The notes: generated by a model from the letters alone, not told the origin. A stretch of DNA of 64,000 bases from Adlercreutzia equolifaciens DSM 19450 (GCF_000478885.1 NC_022567.1:62001-126000), one strand, 5' to 3'. Shown: positions 51,028 to 59,607, counted from the first letter of the stretch. Numbers and translations are program-made.

Positions 51028-51480
51028 ATGGCCCGATTTTACGAAAGCAGGAACATTGACGACTCCCAAGCCCAATATCGCATTGTGGTGAGGACGCCTG
51101 ACGGCAAACGAACCGAGATAAATCTGCCCAGGCAAGTATTCGAGGGCATAGAGGAACTTCAGCGTGAGTTCTGGCGAACGGAGCGCCGCGAGACAAGACA
51201 CTCACTACACTTGGCGTCGATGGACGAAGCCTCTCTTGCCCCCAACAATCCCGAAAAAGACCCAGAGTTAATCTTTATGGAGAAGCTGGAATCCGAAGCG
51301 CTGTTTCAAGCGTTCCAGCAGATACCCGCCGCACAACGCAGGCGTTTTCTGATGAGGCACTTGCTTGGTATGCCCACGGCGAAGATAGCCGAAGTAGAGA
51401 GGTGCTCCGATCGCGCAGTGAGACGCAGCATCAGTCTTGCGCGAGAGAACCTGAAAGAGATTCTCTCTTCCGGTTTCTAG
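51028..51480 (+). CDS. Sigma-70-like ICE regulator
   Basis: 150 residues; ATG at 51028 with AAGGAG upstream. C-terminal 60 residues resemble sigma region 4: FQQIPAAQRRRFLMRHLLGM followed by PTAKIAEVERCSDRAVRRS and an ISLARENLKEI helix. N-terminal part (YRIVVRTPDGKRTEINLP) is typical of the short sigma-like proteins of Tn916/Tn1549-type elements. Likely regulates excision or transfer genes. Confidence 0.75.
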   Translation: MARFYESRNIDDSQAQYRIVVRTPDGKRTEINLPRQVFEGIEELQREFWRTERRETRHSLHLASMDEASLAPNNPEKDPELIFMEKLESEALFQAFQQIPAAQRRRFLMRHLLGMPTAKIAEVERCSDRAVRRSISLARENLKEILSSGF

Positions 51481-51722
51481 TGTTTTTCTCCGTGCGGGGT
51501 TCCGTTTCGCCCACCTAGCTGTCCGTCTCTATGAGGGAGGAAATCCCTCGATGGAACCTTGACAGCCCCATACCCGCCCGCCCTTGCAAGGTCAAGAGCG
51601 CGCCACGCCATGAGGGGCCTCGTGGGCGAGCGGGAGCCGCGGAAGCGGCGTTTCAGGCGGCCGCGGGTCGGACGACCCCGACTCTCGGCCGCAGTTACAT
51701 ATTGAAACGAAGGAGGTGCCTC

Positions 51723-52235
51723 ATGGACGACCATCCGCGCAGGGGCGATGTGTTTTTCGCTTTCCTCGACCCCGTTCTGGGATGCGAGCAGGGAGGCACG
51801 CGTCCCGTCCTCGTCGTGCAAAACGATGCGGGCAACAGGCGCAGCAAAACTATCATCGTCGCCGCCATAACCGGCAAGCCCAAGGCGAACCTCCCCGTGC
51901 ACGTACCCGTGCCCGCGTCGGCCGGGCTCAGGGAGGGCTCGGTCGCCCTCCTGGAGCAGCTGCGCACCATCGACAAGCTGCGCCTGCGCGGGAGGGCGGG
52001 GCACATCGGCGCCGAGCAGATGAGGCTTGTGGACGCTGCACTCGCCGTGAGCCTGGGGCTCAAAGGGCCGGGAGACGACTTCATGCTGCTCACGCTGTGC
52101 AGGAAGTGCCATCAGACGTTCTGCGACTCGGACGACTACCTGGTGTGGCGCGCGGACTTCGAGCAGGAGCAACGCGAGCCCTGCACCATCTGCAATACCC
52201 GCACGGGCTACGACTACAAGGTCGTGAGGAGATGA
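51723..52235 (+). CDS. MazF/PemK-type endoribonuclease with Cys-rich C-terminal tail
   Basis: 170 residues; ATG at 51723 behind AAGGAGGT. Residues 1-115 match the PemK/MazF fold: RRGDVFFAFLDPVLGCEQGG then TRPVLVVQNDAGNRRSKTII, VAAITGKPK, and SVALLEQLRTIDKLRL with the conserved Arg. The last 45 residues add LCRKCHQTFC and CTICNTRTGY, two CxxC-type pairs that could bind zinc, an unusual extension. No antitoxin gene is evident upstream; the 180 bp before it contains no clear ORF. Either an RNase toxin for element stability or a repurposed regulator. The ATGA overlap couples it to the next gene. Confidence 0.78.
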   Translation: MDDHPRRGDVFFAFLDPVLGCEQGGTRPVLVVQNDAGNRRSKTIIVAAITGKPKANLPVHVPVPASAGLREGSVALLEQLRTIDKLRLRGRAGHIGAEQMRLVDAALAVSLGLKGPGDDFMLLTLCRKCHQTFCDSDDYLVWRADFEQEQREPCTICNTRTGYDYKVVRR

Positions 52236-52618
52236 CCGCGCGGCCTTTCGTCCCTTGTCAAGCATGCGATGCGGAAAATCGCATCGTTTCGCGCTCTGCC
52301 GAAATGGCTCATTATGAGCGTCGCGCGGAGGCGGCGTTTGACGACGAGGCGCTTTGCGGGGCCGACCCTGGCGGGCTGTTCCTGCCCGCGCTCGAACCGT
52401 ACCCCTACATGATGACCCCCTGCCAGATAGCCGAGTTCACGGGCCTCACGTCGCAGGGCGTGAGGAAGCTGTTGGCGGCGGGCGAGATGCGCGGGGTCAA
52501 GTTCGGGTCGAAGTGGCTGGTTCCCAAGCTCTGCCTCCTACGCTATCTGAACAGGCGCGAAGATGGAGGAGAGAATGACGAAGACGCTCAAATGCGACAA
52601 GCCCGTGGATCTCGATGA
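52232..52618 (+). CDS. Excisionase-like winged-helix DNA-binding protein
   Basis: 128 residues, ATG at 52232 overlapping the previous stop. The recognisable part is the helix-turn-helix YMMTPCQIAEFTGLTSQGVR then KLLAAGEMRGVKFGSKWLVP at about residues 58-98, the MerR/excisionase-type fold used by recombination directionality factors. The N-terminal 55 residues have two Cys (PCQACDAE) and no known domain. It immediately precedes and overlaps the integrase gene, as Xis proteins usually do. Confidence 0.72.
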   Translation: MTARPFVPCQACDAENRIVSRSAEMAHYERRAEAAFDDEALCGADPGGLFLPALEPYPYMMTPCQIAEFTGLTSQGVRKLLAAGEMRGVKFGSKWLVPKLCLLRYLNRREDGGENDEDAQMRQARGSR

Positions 52619-53945
52619 GGCGAGGAAGGCGAAGGGGCTTCCCCGCAGGAAGCGCGACGACCCGAAAGCGACCGCCTACGAACTGCGCATCAGGGTGCCC
52701 GCCGAGTTCCAGGGGGTCATGGGGCGCAAGAAGCTGTCGCGGACGGTGTTCGCCCGCAACAAGCGCGAAGAACTCAGGGCGCGCATCGCCGAGTTCGAGG
52801 AAGATGCCAACAGAATGCTTGAAGATAGGACGACGGGGGTGGGCATTGGGGCGCAAGACGTTTCACCGCTGAGTCCCGCAACGCCTTTCGGAGAGTACGT
52901 TGAGCGTTACATTGCGCTCCGCAGCAATGGGGCCATAGGAAGGCAAACCCTAGCCAACGAGCGGCGATACGCCGAGTACCTGCGTGAGGTAATAGGGCTT
53001 ATCCCCCTTCGCGATTTGACGGCGATGGACGTGGAGCGATGCCTGCTTCAGGTGCCCGAGATTTCGCGGCGGTGGGCAAACGAGCGCGTGGAGGAATGGA
53101 AAAGGAAACGCGAGCAGGCGGTGCGCGAGGGGAATCGACGGAAGAAGAAGCCGCTCGGCTCCCCGCGCGTTGCCGGGCCCGATATGCAGCACAAAATCCT
53201 CAAATTCTGCCGCGAGATCCTCAACGACGCGCTGGATAGGGAGCTCGTGCAGAAGAACGTGGCGAAGGCGCGCTTCCTCTCCAAGAACTTCAAGAAGAGC
53301 CGCCCGCTCATCGACCCTCTCATGGAGGAGGATGCGGCGCGGTTCCTCCACGAAGTGAAGGCGCTTCCCCTGTCGCCTTTCAAGGTGGCGTGCCTCGCCC
53401 TTTTCTCCAGCGGGATGCGCCCCGAGGAAGCACTCGCTTTGAAGATGGGCGGCGTCAACGTCGGCGGCGTCCCTTCGGCGAGAATCACCGGGTCGCTCGA
53501 ACACGGGACGGCGGAAATCGTTGAGTATACGAAGTCCGATTCGTCGTACCGCACGGTTCCTATCGACGATTACACCTCCCGCGAGATAGGCAGATGGATA
53601 GAGGAGAAGAGCAGACGCCTGCGCGCCATGGGCATCAGGCCCGGCCCAAGCACGCCTCTCGTGGGAGAACTTGACAAGCCCCTCACCTACAACGTGCTCA
53701 AGAAGCAGTGGCAAAGGTTCGTGGAGAAGGTGGGGTTCGAGGGCGTGCGCCCCTACGCGCTGCGGCATACGTTCGCCACCATCAACCTCGCTCGCGGCGA
53801 GAACATCAAGACCATCTCCGTCATCCTCGGACACGCGTCGCCGTCCTATACGCTCGACCTCTATGTGGGCTACATCCCCTCGACAAGCAGGGAGCTATCC
53901 AACAGGTACGTCTCACGGCTCGAATCGCTGCCGCAGGCCGCATAG
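52575..53945 (+). CDS. int: Tyrosine recombinase/integrase of the ICE
   Basis: 456 residues from the ATG at 52575, chosen because GGAGG lies five bases upstream; ATG at 52563 is in frame but has none. N-terminal arm-binding part, core-binding SAM-like domain (about 95-200: EYVERYIALRSNGAIGRQTL), and a catalytic domain with Arg in SSGMRPEEALALK, His-x-x-Arg in YALRHTFAT, His in ILGHASPSYT and the nucleophile Tyr in LDLYVGY. Integrates and excises the element. It ends 80 bp before a tRNA-Gly gene, the likely target region. Confidence 0.93.
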   Translation: MTKTLKCDKPVDLDEARKAKGLPRRKRDDPKATAYELRIRVPAEFQGVMGRKKLSRTVFARNKREELRARIAEFEEDANRMLEDRTTGVGIGAQDVSPLSPATPFGEYVERYIALRSNGAIGRQTLANERRYAEYLREVIGLIPLRDLTAMDVERCLLQVPEISRRWANERVEEWKRKREQAVREGNRRKKKPLGSPRVAGPDMQHKILKFCREILNDALDRELVQKNVAKARFLSKNFKKSRPLIDPLMEEDAARFLHEVKALPLSPFKVACLALFSSGMRPEEALALKMGGVNVGGVPSARITGSLEHGTAEIVEYTKSDSSYRTVPIDDYTSREIGRWIEEKSRRLRAMGIRPGPSTPLVGELDKPLTYNVLKKQWQRFVEKVGFEGVRPYALRHTFATINLARGENIKTISVILGHASPSYTLDLYVGYIPSTSRELSNRYVSRLESLPQAA

Positions 53946-53988
53946 TTTTGGAACTTTTGTATTCCGCTGCGTTTTGCTTGGGATGCGT

Positions 53989-53994
53989 TATAAT
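53989..53994 (+). promoter_or_regulatory. -10 box of the tRNA-Gly promoter
   Basis: Consensus TATAAT 31 bases before the tRNA 5' end; no clear -35 at standard spacing. Confidence 0.45.
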
Positions 53995-54025
53995 TCAAGC
54001 GCTGCGTTTAGTCAGCGAATGAATT

Positions 54026-54099
54026 GCGGGCGTCGCCAAGTGGTAAGGCCCAGGCTTCCCAAGCCTGTACCGCGGGTTCGAGTCCCGTCGCCCGCTCCA
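54026..54099 (+). tRNA. tRNA-Gly (CCC)
   Basis: Complete cloverleaf: 7-bp acceptor stem (GCGGGCG with CGCCCGC), anticodon loop TTCCCAA giving anticodon CCC, T-arm with TTCGAGT, and encoded CCA. Intact and probably functional; it is followed by its own terminator. Confidence 0.95.
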
Positions 54100-54107
54100 G
54101 CAATCAA

Positions 54108-54145
54108 CGAAGGGCATCGGCGTTTGTCGGTGCCCTTCGATTTTT
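54108..54145 (+). terminator. Terminator after tRNA-Gly
   Basis: Perfect 9-bp stem at 54108-54116 and 54131-54139, 14-nt loop, then TTTTT at 54141-54145. Confidence 0.85.
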
Positions 54146-54180
54146 CTCTTGCAGATGTCCAGTTTTGAAAACAGTTGAAA

Positions 54181-54204
54181 TTTGACGAACTTTTTGACGA
54201 ACTT
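54181..54204. repeat. Perfect 12-bp tandem repeat (possible integrase arm sites)
   Basis: TTTGACGAACTT twice in a row, between the intact tRNA and its partial copy. Such direct repeats beside a tRNA-derived core are typical of integrase arm-binding sites. Confidence 0.6.
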
Positions 54205-54283
54205 CTCGCCATGCGCTAAACTCTAAAAGCGATTTTGCAGGTGACGAGCGGTTTTCTCGGAAATGGAGCTCGGGATGGAAATA

Positions 54284-54330
54284 GCTTCCCAAGCTTGTAT
54301 TCGCGGGTTCGAGTCCCGTCGCCCGCTCCA
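54284..54330 (+). other. Partial tRNA-Gly copy, att-site-like
   Basis: Repeats the anticodon-arm-to-CCA half of the tRNA at 54026-54099. The last 29 bases (from CGCGGG through CCA) are identical to the tRNA; the left part has one substitution and a small insertion. No 5' half exists, so it is not a tRNA gene. Expected appearance of an attachment-site junction created by an element integrating into the tRNA 3' end. Confidence 0.8.
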
Positions 54331-54442
54331 TGAACTTCCCGACCCTGCCTTCCGGCGGGGTCGTTCGTTTTTTGGGACGCGGATATTGTTTCGAGAGCGA
54401 AAGACCGCTGCTTGGCGTGAGTCAGGGGGACGGCCCTCTGAC

Positions 54443-54757
54443 TCACTGATGCGCGGGCGAGTTCCTTCTCGCCCATAGCCGGAGGTATGCGAAGCCGATG
54501 ATGGCGGGCAGAACTGGCGCCGCTGCCTGCGCTGTATAGGTTCCGACGAATCCGCAGCCCAAGGGAGCCGACAGGAGCAAGGCTAGCCCCATTCTCATGA
54601 TGAAGGCGTCGATGAGGGAGTTCGCAAGGGCCAGCTTCGGCGCGCCCGATGCCAGGGCAAACGAATCGAGGGCGTACATCGACGCGTAGAAGATCCCGTT
54701 GACGCTGCAGGTGATGCGAAGATAGAGGACTGCCGCCTGATCTGTTGATGCTGACAT
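54443..54757 (-). pseudogene. C-terminal remnant of a MATE-family transporter
   Basis: 104 residues starting MSASTDQAAV, with GAAAGG upstream, so it may still be translated. The sequence (LALANSLIDAFIMRMGLALL, then GFVGTYTAQAAAPVLPAIIG and AYLRLWARR) matches only the last quarter of MATE multidrug/Na+ antiporters, which are about 450 residues. It is too short to transport. Probably truncated during an old rearrangement at the element insertion site. Confidence 0.65.
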
Positions 54758-54781
54758 GGAAAGCCTTTCGATGGGGGGGTG

Positions 54782-54815
54782 AAAACAAAAAGAGAACGGA
54801 CGCCTGCCCGTTCTC
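54782..54815 (-). terminator. Rho-independent terminator, leftward
   Basis: 8-bp stem 54792-54799 and 54808-54815 with an A-rich left flank (T run on the minus strand). No minus-strand gene feeds it now; likely left from a lost gene. Confidence 0.5.
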
Positions 54816-54893
54816 GTGCCCATCGTCCATGTGCGCAAGCCGAAACAACCCATGGCGGGTTTTCACGGTCGACGATTTTTCAGGGTCTGCTCC

Positions 54894-54920
54894 GGTCCCA
54901 CTGGGATTGGCCCTAGTTTT
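54894..54920 (+). terminator. Terminator-like hairpin, rightward
   Basis: Imperfect 8-bp stem with two G-T pairs around ACT, followed by CCCTAGTTTTAT. The right arm and tail resemble the terminator at 468-499 read on its own strand. Confidence 0.4.
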
Positions 54921-55009
54921 ATCTGGGTATCCTCTAAGTCGTCCCCTGCGTTTTTGGCGCATCTTGCTTGTGCTATGCTGAGCGTGGCAACTTCGCTGAA
55001 AGGATTTCC

Positions 55010-55747
55010 ATGGCCGCTCTGCAACCCGATCCTTGTGCGCTCCTTCCCTTTTCCGCCGGACAGCTCACGCCGATGCAGGCGATCGAGGCGCGCCATGCTG
55101 TGCGCAGCTATACCGACGAGCCCCTCGCGCCCGAGGCGGTGGAGGTGTTGCAGAAGGCCATCGCCCCGGTGAACGAGGAAGCGAACCTGAATATTCAGCT
55201 CGTACTTGACGAGCCGCGGGCTTTCACTGGCTTTAAGGCGCGGCTTGTGAACTTCACAAACGTGCGCAACTACCTGGCGCTTGTGGGGCCTGAATGCAAG
55301 GAACTCGACGGTATCGTCGGCTACTATGGCGAGCAGCTGGTGCTGCTGGCCCAGTCGCTCGGGCTGAACAGCTGCTGGGTCGGGGGCACCTACAAGGTGG
55401 TGAACCGCGCTTACAATGTGGATCTGGGCCAGAAGCTGGCCGCCGTGGTAGCGCTCGGATATGGGGCCACGCAGGGGGTGCCGCATCGGTCGAAGGCGCC
55501 CCAGGATGTGGCCCCGGGCTACGACGGGGCGCCGGAATGGTTCAAGCGCGGGGTGGACGCGGCCTTGCTTGCTCCCACGGCCTTAAACCAGCAGAAGTTC
55601 TCCTTCTCGCTTGACGGCGAAGAGAACGACGTGCCGGTGGTGCGCGCATCCACCAAGCGCGGCGCGTTCACCCAGATGGACCTCGGCATCGCCCAGTGCC
55701 ACTTCGAGATAGGCGCCGGGGACGCCCTTTATCGCTGGGCCGAGTAG
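55010..55747 (+). CDS. Nitroreductase-family FMN oxidoreductase
   Basis: 245 residues; ATG at 55010 with AAAGGA upstream. Nitroreductase fold: AIEARHAVRSYTDEPLAPEA at the FMN site, a mid-domain AQSLGLNSCWVGGTYK with the family Gly-rich turn, AVVALGYG, and a C-terminal second half with LLAPTALNQQKFSF. This two-half arrangement is common in anaerobes. Reduces nitro, quinone or flavin substrates with NAD(P)H; substrate unknown. First intact gene of the chromosomal flank. Confidence 0.82.
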   Translation: MAALQPDPCALLPFSAGQLTPMQAIEARHAVRSYTDEPLAPEAVEVLQKAIAPVNEEANLNIQLVLDEPRAFTGFKARLVNFTNVRNYLALVGPECKELDGIVGYYGEQLVLLAQSLGLNSCWVGGTYKVVNRAYNVDLGQKLAAVVALGYGATQGVPHRSKAPQDVAPGYDGAPEWFKRGVDAALLAPTALNQQKFSFSLDGEENDVPVVRASTKRGAFTQMDLGIAQCHFEIGAGDALYRWAE

Positions 55748-55798
55748 TAGGCGTTAGGAGTCAGGAGAACCGGCCTCCTTGGCTCCGCTTCCCAGGGC

Positions 55799-57256
55799 CT
55801 ACTTCCCTGGCATGACCAGCTTCAGCAGGCGCATCTTCGTCTCGTTGAAGGGTGGGTTGCGAATGCCGGTCTCGATGAGGGTCGATTTCTTCATGGTTGA
55901 CTTGTAGTGGGTGAACGCGTCGAAGCCCACCTTGCCGTGGTAGGCGCCGATGCCGGAGTTCTGCACGCCGCCGAAGCCCATCCGATTGCTGCTCGCGTGA
56001 ATGACCACGTCGTTGATGGTGGCCCCGCCGCAGCGCACCGCATCCAGGATGCGCCGCTGGAACCGGCGGCTGTTCGAGAAGATATAGCAGGCCAGTGGAT
56101 GCTTGATCGATCGCACGATGTCCAGGGCTTCGTCCAGGTCGCGCCAGGTGATGACGGGCAGCGCCGGGCCGAAGATCTCCTGACTCATGAGCGGGTCGTC
56201 GATGCGCACGCCCGTCACTACGGTTGGTTCAATCTGCAGTGTCGTGGGGTTGCGCCGGCCGCCGAAGGCGATACGGGTGCCCTGGGGGCGATCGTCGATG
56301 AGCTGGCACACCATGTCGAAGTGCTTCTGGTTGATCATGTGCGGGTAGTTGGGGCTGGCCAGCACGTCCTCGCCGTAGTACTCGTGAATCCACCGCTGCA
56401 ATTCTTCCACGAACTCGTCGGCCACATCCTCGTGCACAAGCGCGTAGTCGGGCCCCACGCAGGTCTGGCCCGAGTTCAGGCACTTGCCCCAGGCGATGCG
56501 CTGGGCGGCGCGACGGATGTCGGCATCGGCGGCGATGAACACGGGGCTCTTGCCGCCGAGCTCCAGGGTGACGCTCGTCAGGTTCTGGGCCGCCGCTGTC
56601 ATGATTTCCTTGCCGACGCGCGGGCTGCCGGTGAACATGATCTTGTCGAATTCCACCTGCAACAGCCAGTCGTTCATGTCGTTTGATCCGTGCCAGCAGT
56701 ACACGTAGCGCGGATCGAACAGTTCGCGGCACATATCGCGCAGAAACTGCGACGTGTGCGGCGAGGTCTTCGACGGCTTCATGGCCACGCAGTTGCCCGC
56801 GCCGATGGCGTCCACTAGCGGAATGAGCGTCAGCTGCAGCGGGTAGTTCCACGGCGAGAGCACGGCGGCCACACCGAAGGGGTAGGGGTACACCGTGGAC
56901 GAAGAAGGGAAGTGCGCAAGTGGCGTAGGCACGTGCCGCGGCCGCGCCCATTGACGCAGCTTCCGCAGGTAAAGGCGAATCTCGTCGTAAACGAGCCCCA
57001 ACTCGGTGGCGTACGACTCGAAGGCGGATTTTCCCAGGTCGGCGTGGAGGGCATCCAAGGCTTCCTGCTCGTGGGCAAGCAAGTAGGCTTGCAGCCGGCG
57101 CAGCTGGCGCAGGCGGAAATCCACGGGTAAGGTGGCGCCGGTTTCGAAGAAGGCCTCCATCTCGTTGATCTGGTTCTGCACGTCGGCCATGGAGGTGGCA
57201 ACGCCGTAGTTGTTGGGGATGGGGGTCGTGGAAGGCGTGGAAGAGGTATCGTTCAT
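55799..57256 (-). CDS. NAD(P)-dependent aldehyde dehydrogenase (class 3-like)
   Basis: 485 residues, ATG at 57256 with AAAGGA upstream. ALDH signatures: PWNYPLQLTLIPLVDAIGAG, the general-base Glu in VTLELGGKSPVF (around 230), the catalytic Cys in LNSGQTCVGPDY (around 262), and QEIFGPALPVI. The short N-terminus and the hydrophobic-basic C-terminus (KMRLLKLVMPGK) resemble the fatty/coniferyl aldehyde group, some of which are membrane-associated. Oxidises aldehydes to acids; the substrate is unknown. It lies 24 bp after an SDR gene on the same strand and probably shares its transcript. Confidence 0.9.
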   Translation of the reverse strand: MNDTSSTPSTTPIPNNYGVATSMADVQNQINEMEAFFETGATLPVDFRLRQLRRLQAYLLAHEQEALDALHADLGKSAFESYATELGLVYDEIRLYLRKLRQWARPRHVPTPLAHFPSSSTVYPYPFGVAAVLSPWNYPLQLTLIPLVDAIGAGNCVAMKPSKTSPHTSQFLRDMCRELFDPRYVYCWHGSNDMNDWLLQVEFDKIMFTGSPRVGKEIMTAAAQNLTSVTLELGGKSPVFIAADADIRRAAQRIAWGKCLNSGQTCVGPDYALVHEDVADEFVEELQRWIHEYYGEDVLASPNYPHMINQKHFDMVCQLIDDRPQGTRIAFGGRRNPTTLQIEPTVVTGVRIDDPLMSQEIFGPALPVITWRDLDEALDIVRSIKHPLACYIFSNSRRFQRRILDAVRCGGATINDVVIHASSNRMGFGGVQNSGIGAYHGKVGFDAFTHYKSTMKKSTLIETGIRNPPFNETKMRLLKLVMPGK

Positions 57257-57280
57257 GAGGGGGTTCCTTTCGAGGGAAAG

Positions 57281-58060
57281 TTACAACCGGCGCAGCACGT
57301 CCCAGCCGGCCATGGTGATGCAAGAGGGAACGACCTTGCCGATGAGGCGCAGCGCCGCCGACTGAGGGCTCGCGCAGGCCACAGCGAAATGGGCCTTGTT
57401 CGCGCAAAGCGCGCGGCGCACCACTTCCTGCGGCGTTTGCTCGCCGAGGAGGTGCCCCACGTCGTGGCCGCCGCCGGAGGTGCGCGCCACCTTCTCGAAG
57501 CCGGTCTTCACCCAGGTGGGGCACAGCGCCGTGGCGGTGATGCCCGTGCCGTGCAGCTCCCAGCGAAGGGCGCGCGTGTAATGCAGCACGAATGACTTAG
57601 TGGCGGCGTACACATTCATATGGGGCAAGGGCGTGAAAGCAGCGGCGGAGGCCACCTGGATGATGCGGCTGCCCCGTTCCATATAAGGCAGCGTCGCACG
57701 AGTCATATCCACCAGCCCGCGGCAGTTCAGGTCGATCATGGAATCCACCGCGGCATCGGAGATGGTCTGCCAATCGCCGAACTTGCCGAAGCCGGCCGCG
57801 TTCACCAAGAACGTGACGCGGGGGTCTTCCGCGGAAAGCGTTGCGCGAATGTTCGCGATGTCGGTCTCGCTGGTGAGGTCGGCGGCTACCGCGCGGGAGG
57901 GCGTGTCCAGCTCGCCGGCCACTTCGGCCAGGGCCTTCTCGTTGCGCGCAACAAGCCACAGCTCGTCGGCCACCTGCTGCGCATCTAGCTGTCGCGCGAA
58001 CTCGCGCCCCAGCCCGGAGGACGCGCCCGTGATGATGGCTACTCGTTTCGAAGGATTCAT
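57281..58060 (-). CDS. SDR-family short-chain dehydrogenase
   Basis: 259 residues, start ATG at 58060. Classical SDR: TGASSGLGREFARQL cofactor loop, NAAGFGKFGDW, catalytic Ser in VASAAAFTPL and YAATKSF with Tyr and Lys. The C-terminal extension (residues 200-259) is hydrophobic, as in DltE/YqjQ-like SDRs. Reduces or oxidises an alcohol/ketone; specificity unknown. Probably co-transcribed with the downstream aldehyde dehydrogenase, which suggests an alcohol-aldehyde-acid route. Confidence 0.87.
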   Translation of the reverse strand: MNPSKRVAIITGASSGLGREFARQLDAQQVADELWLVARNEKALAEVAGELDTPSRAVAADLTSETDIANIRATLSAEDPRVTFLVNAAGFGKFGDWQTISDAAVDSMIDLNCRGLVDMTRATLPYMERGSRIIQVASAAAFTPLPHMNVYAATKSFVLHYTRALRWELHGTGITATALCPTWVKTGFEKVARTSGGGHDVGHLLGEQTPQEVVRRALCANKAHFAVACASPQSAALRLIGKVVPSCITMAGWDVLRRL

Positions 58061-58183
58061 GGAAAGTTTCTTTTCTGAACAACCGTGGGTTTAACCTAAC
58101 AGTCAGAAGGCTGTTTCCGCACTGGAAGCGGGCAACCGTTACAATGATGTGGCTCTATAAAAGCTCGAAAGGACCAAAGCCTC

Positions 58184-58870
58184 ATGGCTGCTGAAAAACC
58201 AACGCCGCCCTTCGACACGTTCGTGTTCGATGTGGACGGCACGCTGCTCGATACGCTTGACGACCTCGTCGTGCTCACTAACGACGCGCTCGCTGAATTC
58301 AATCTGCCCCCGCGCACCCGCGAGGAGATCAACTCCTATGTGGGCAACGGCGTGAAGGCGCTCATGTACCAGGCGGTTCCTGAAGGGACGCCCCAGGACG
58401 TGGCCGACGCCTGCCTCGCCCGCTGGAAGGAGAACTACGGCACCTATCCCAACGACCTGACGAAGCCCTACCCGGGCATCCCCGCCCTGCTAGCCGAGCT
58501 GCGTCGGCGCGGCTGCAAGCTGGGCGTGCTGTCGAACAAGTTCGATGGCGGCGTGCAGTTCATCATGAACAAGTGTCTCCCCGACGCTGTGGATGTGCAG
58601 CATGGGGAAGGCGGCCCGCAGAACTTCCCGCGCAAGCCCGACCCCACGGGCCTGCTTACCACCATTGAAGAGCTGGGAAGCACGCCGGCGCGCACGGTGT
58701 ACATCGGCGACTCCCCGGGCGACATCCACGTGGCCCGCAACACCGGCTGCTATGCGGTCGGTGTGGACTGGGGCTATCACGACCCGGCCGATTTCGCCGC
58801 CGAAGGCTGGGAACCCGACCTGCTCGTGAGCGATCCGGAGCAGATTCTCGTTCTTGCTCCGGAAGTCTAG
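58184..58870 (+). CDS. gph: HAD-family hydrolase, phosphoglycolate phosphatase-like
   Basis: 228 residues. HAD motif I FDVDGTLLDTLDDL (nucleophile Asp near residue 15), cap helix segment NSYVGNGVKALM, motif II LGVLSNKFD, motif III Lys in PRKPDPTGL and motif IV VYIGDSPGDIHVA. Most like Gph phosphoglycolate phosphatases or PpaX, but HAD specificity is hard to read, so the symbol is tentative. Followed directly by a VanZ-like gene. Confidence 0.85.
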   Translation: MAAEKPTPPFDTFVFDVDGTLLDTLDDLVVLTNDALAEFNLPPRTREEINSYVGNGVKALMYQAVPEGTPQDVADACLARWKENYGTYPNDLTKPYPGIPALLAELRRRGCKLGVLSNKFDGGVQFIMNKCLPDAVDVQHGEGGPQNFPRKPDPTGLLTTIEELGSTPARTVYIGDSPGDIHVARNTGCYAVGVDWGYHDPADFAAEGWEPDLLVSDPEQILVLAPEV

Positions 58871-58875
58871 CGCCT

Positions 58876-59334
58876 GTGTCGCAGCGAGCCCACCTCATAC
58901 TCTCCTGGGTTATCGTCGCCCTGTGGGCGGGCGTGATCTTTTTCATGTCCGCCCATACTGGCAACGATTTCGACGGCAGTGGCCCCTTGGCCGCAATCAA
59001 GCGTTGGCTTGTGGGCCTCGTCGCTCCCATTTTCGGCCCCGACACCGACATCGTGAACGTGGCAGCTCACTTTACCGAGTACCTGATATTCGGTGTGCTG
59101 CTCGTTGTGGCCGCGCGGCGCACCTGGCCCGCGCAGGGCTGGGGAAAGCTCGCTCTCGTCGCTGTCGCCCTCGCCAGTCTTTACGCCGTGACCGACGAGT
59201 TCCACCAGTCCTTCGTCCCCGGCCGCATGTGCGACCCCGCCGACTGGCTCACCGATACGCTGGGGGCTGCATTAGGAGCTGGCACTGCTGTTCTTGCGCT
59301 TGAAAAGATGTTGGCAAAGAGGCAAATGGGTTGA
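58876..59334 (+). CDS. VanZ-like family membrane protein
   Basis: 152 residues; GTG start at 58876 only five bases after the phosphatase stop. Four membrane segments; VanZ hallmarks HFTEYLIFGVLL and the DEFHQSFVPGRMCDPADWLTD loop, followed by a glycine-rich helix. VanZ of E. faecium gives mild teicoplanin resistance; most homologues have unknown roles in cell-envelope biology. Confidence 0.85.
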   Translation: MSQRAHLILSWVIVALWAGVIFFMSAHTGNDFDGSGPLAAIKRWLVGLVAPIFGPDTDIVNVAAHFTEYLIFGVLLVVAARRTWPAQGWGKLALVAVALASLYAVTDEFHQSFVPGRMCDPADWLTDTLGAALGAGTAVLALEKMLAKRQMG

Positions 59335-59607
59335 TCGGGCGAGGCAAGCGGCGGGATCAGAGAGTGAAAGTCTCCGGCAGATCTGGAGGGCGATTTCGGG
59401 CGGAAATTTCGACTTGTTAGGCATGTGCATAGGTTCAAGTACGCACCGAATTGCTATGTATAATGTAATTCATGTATTAATATGCGAATCGAATACGATC
59501 ATCTAATTCGCACTATTATTGAGCGCCTGGCAAACTCTAACAAGTCGAAATTATTGTCCTCGCAAAGCGCTAGTTCTGCGAGAAATGGGCACGAGAAGCT
59601 CCTGCGC

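Noticed and set aside
50593..51201. 202-codon minus-strand frame overlapping the small ORF and the sigma-like gene
   Set aside because: No ribosome site or recognisable family; both plus-strand genes have strong ribosome sites.
54284..54330. A second tRNA-Gly gene
   Set aside because: Only the 3' half is present; there is no acceptor 5' strand or D-arm.
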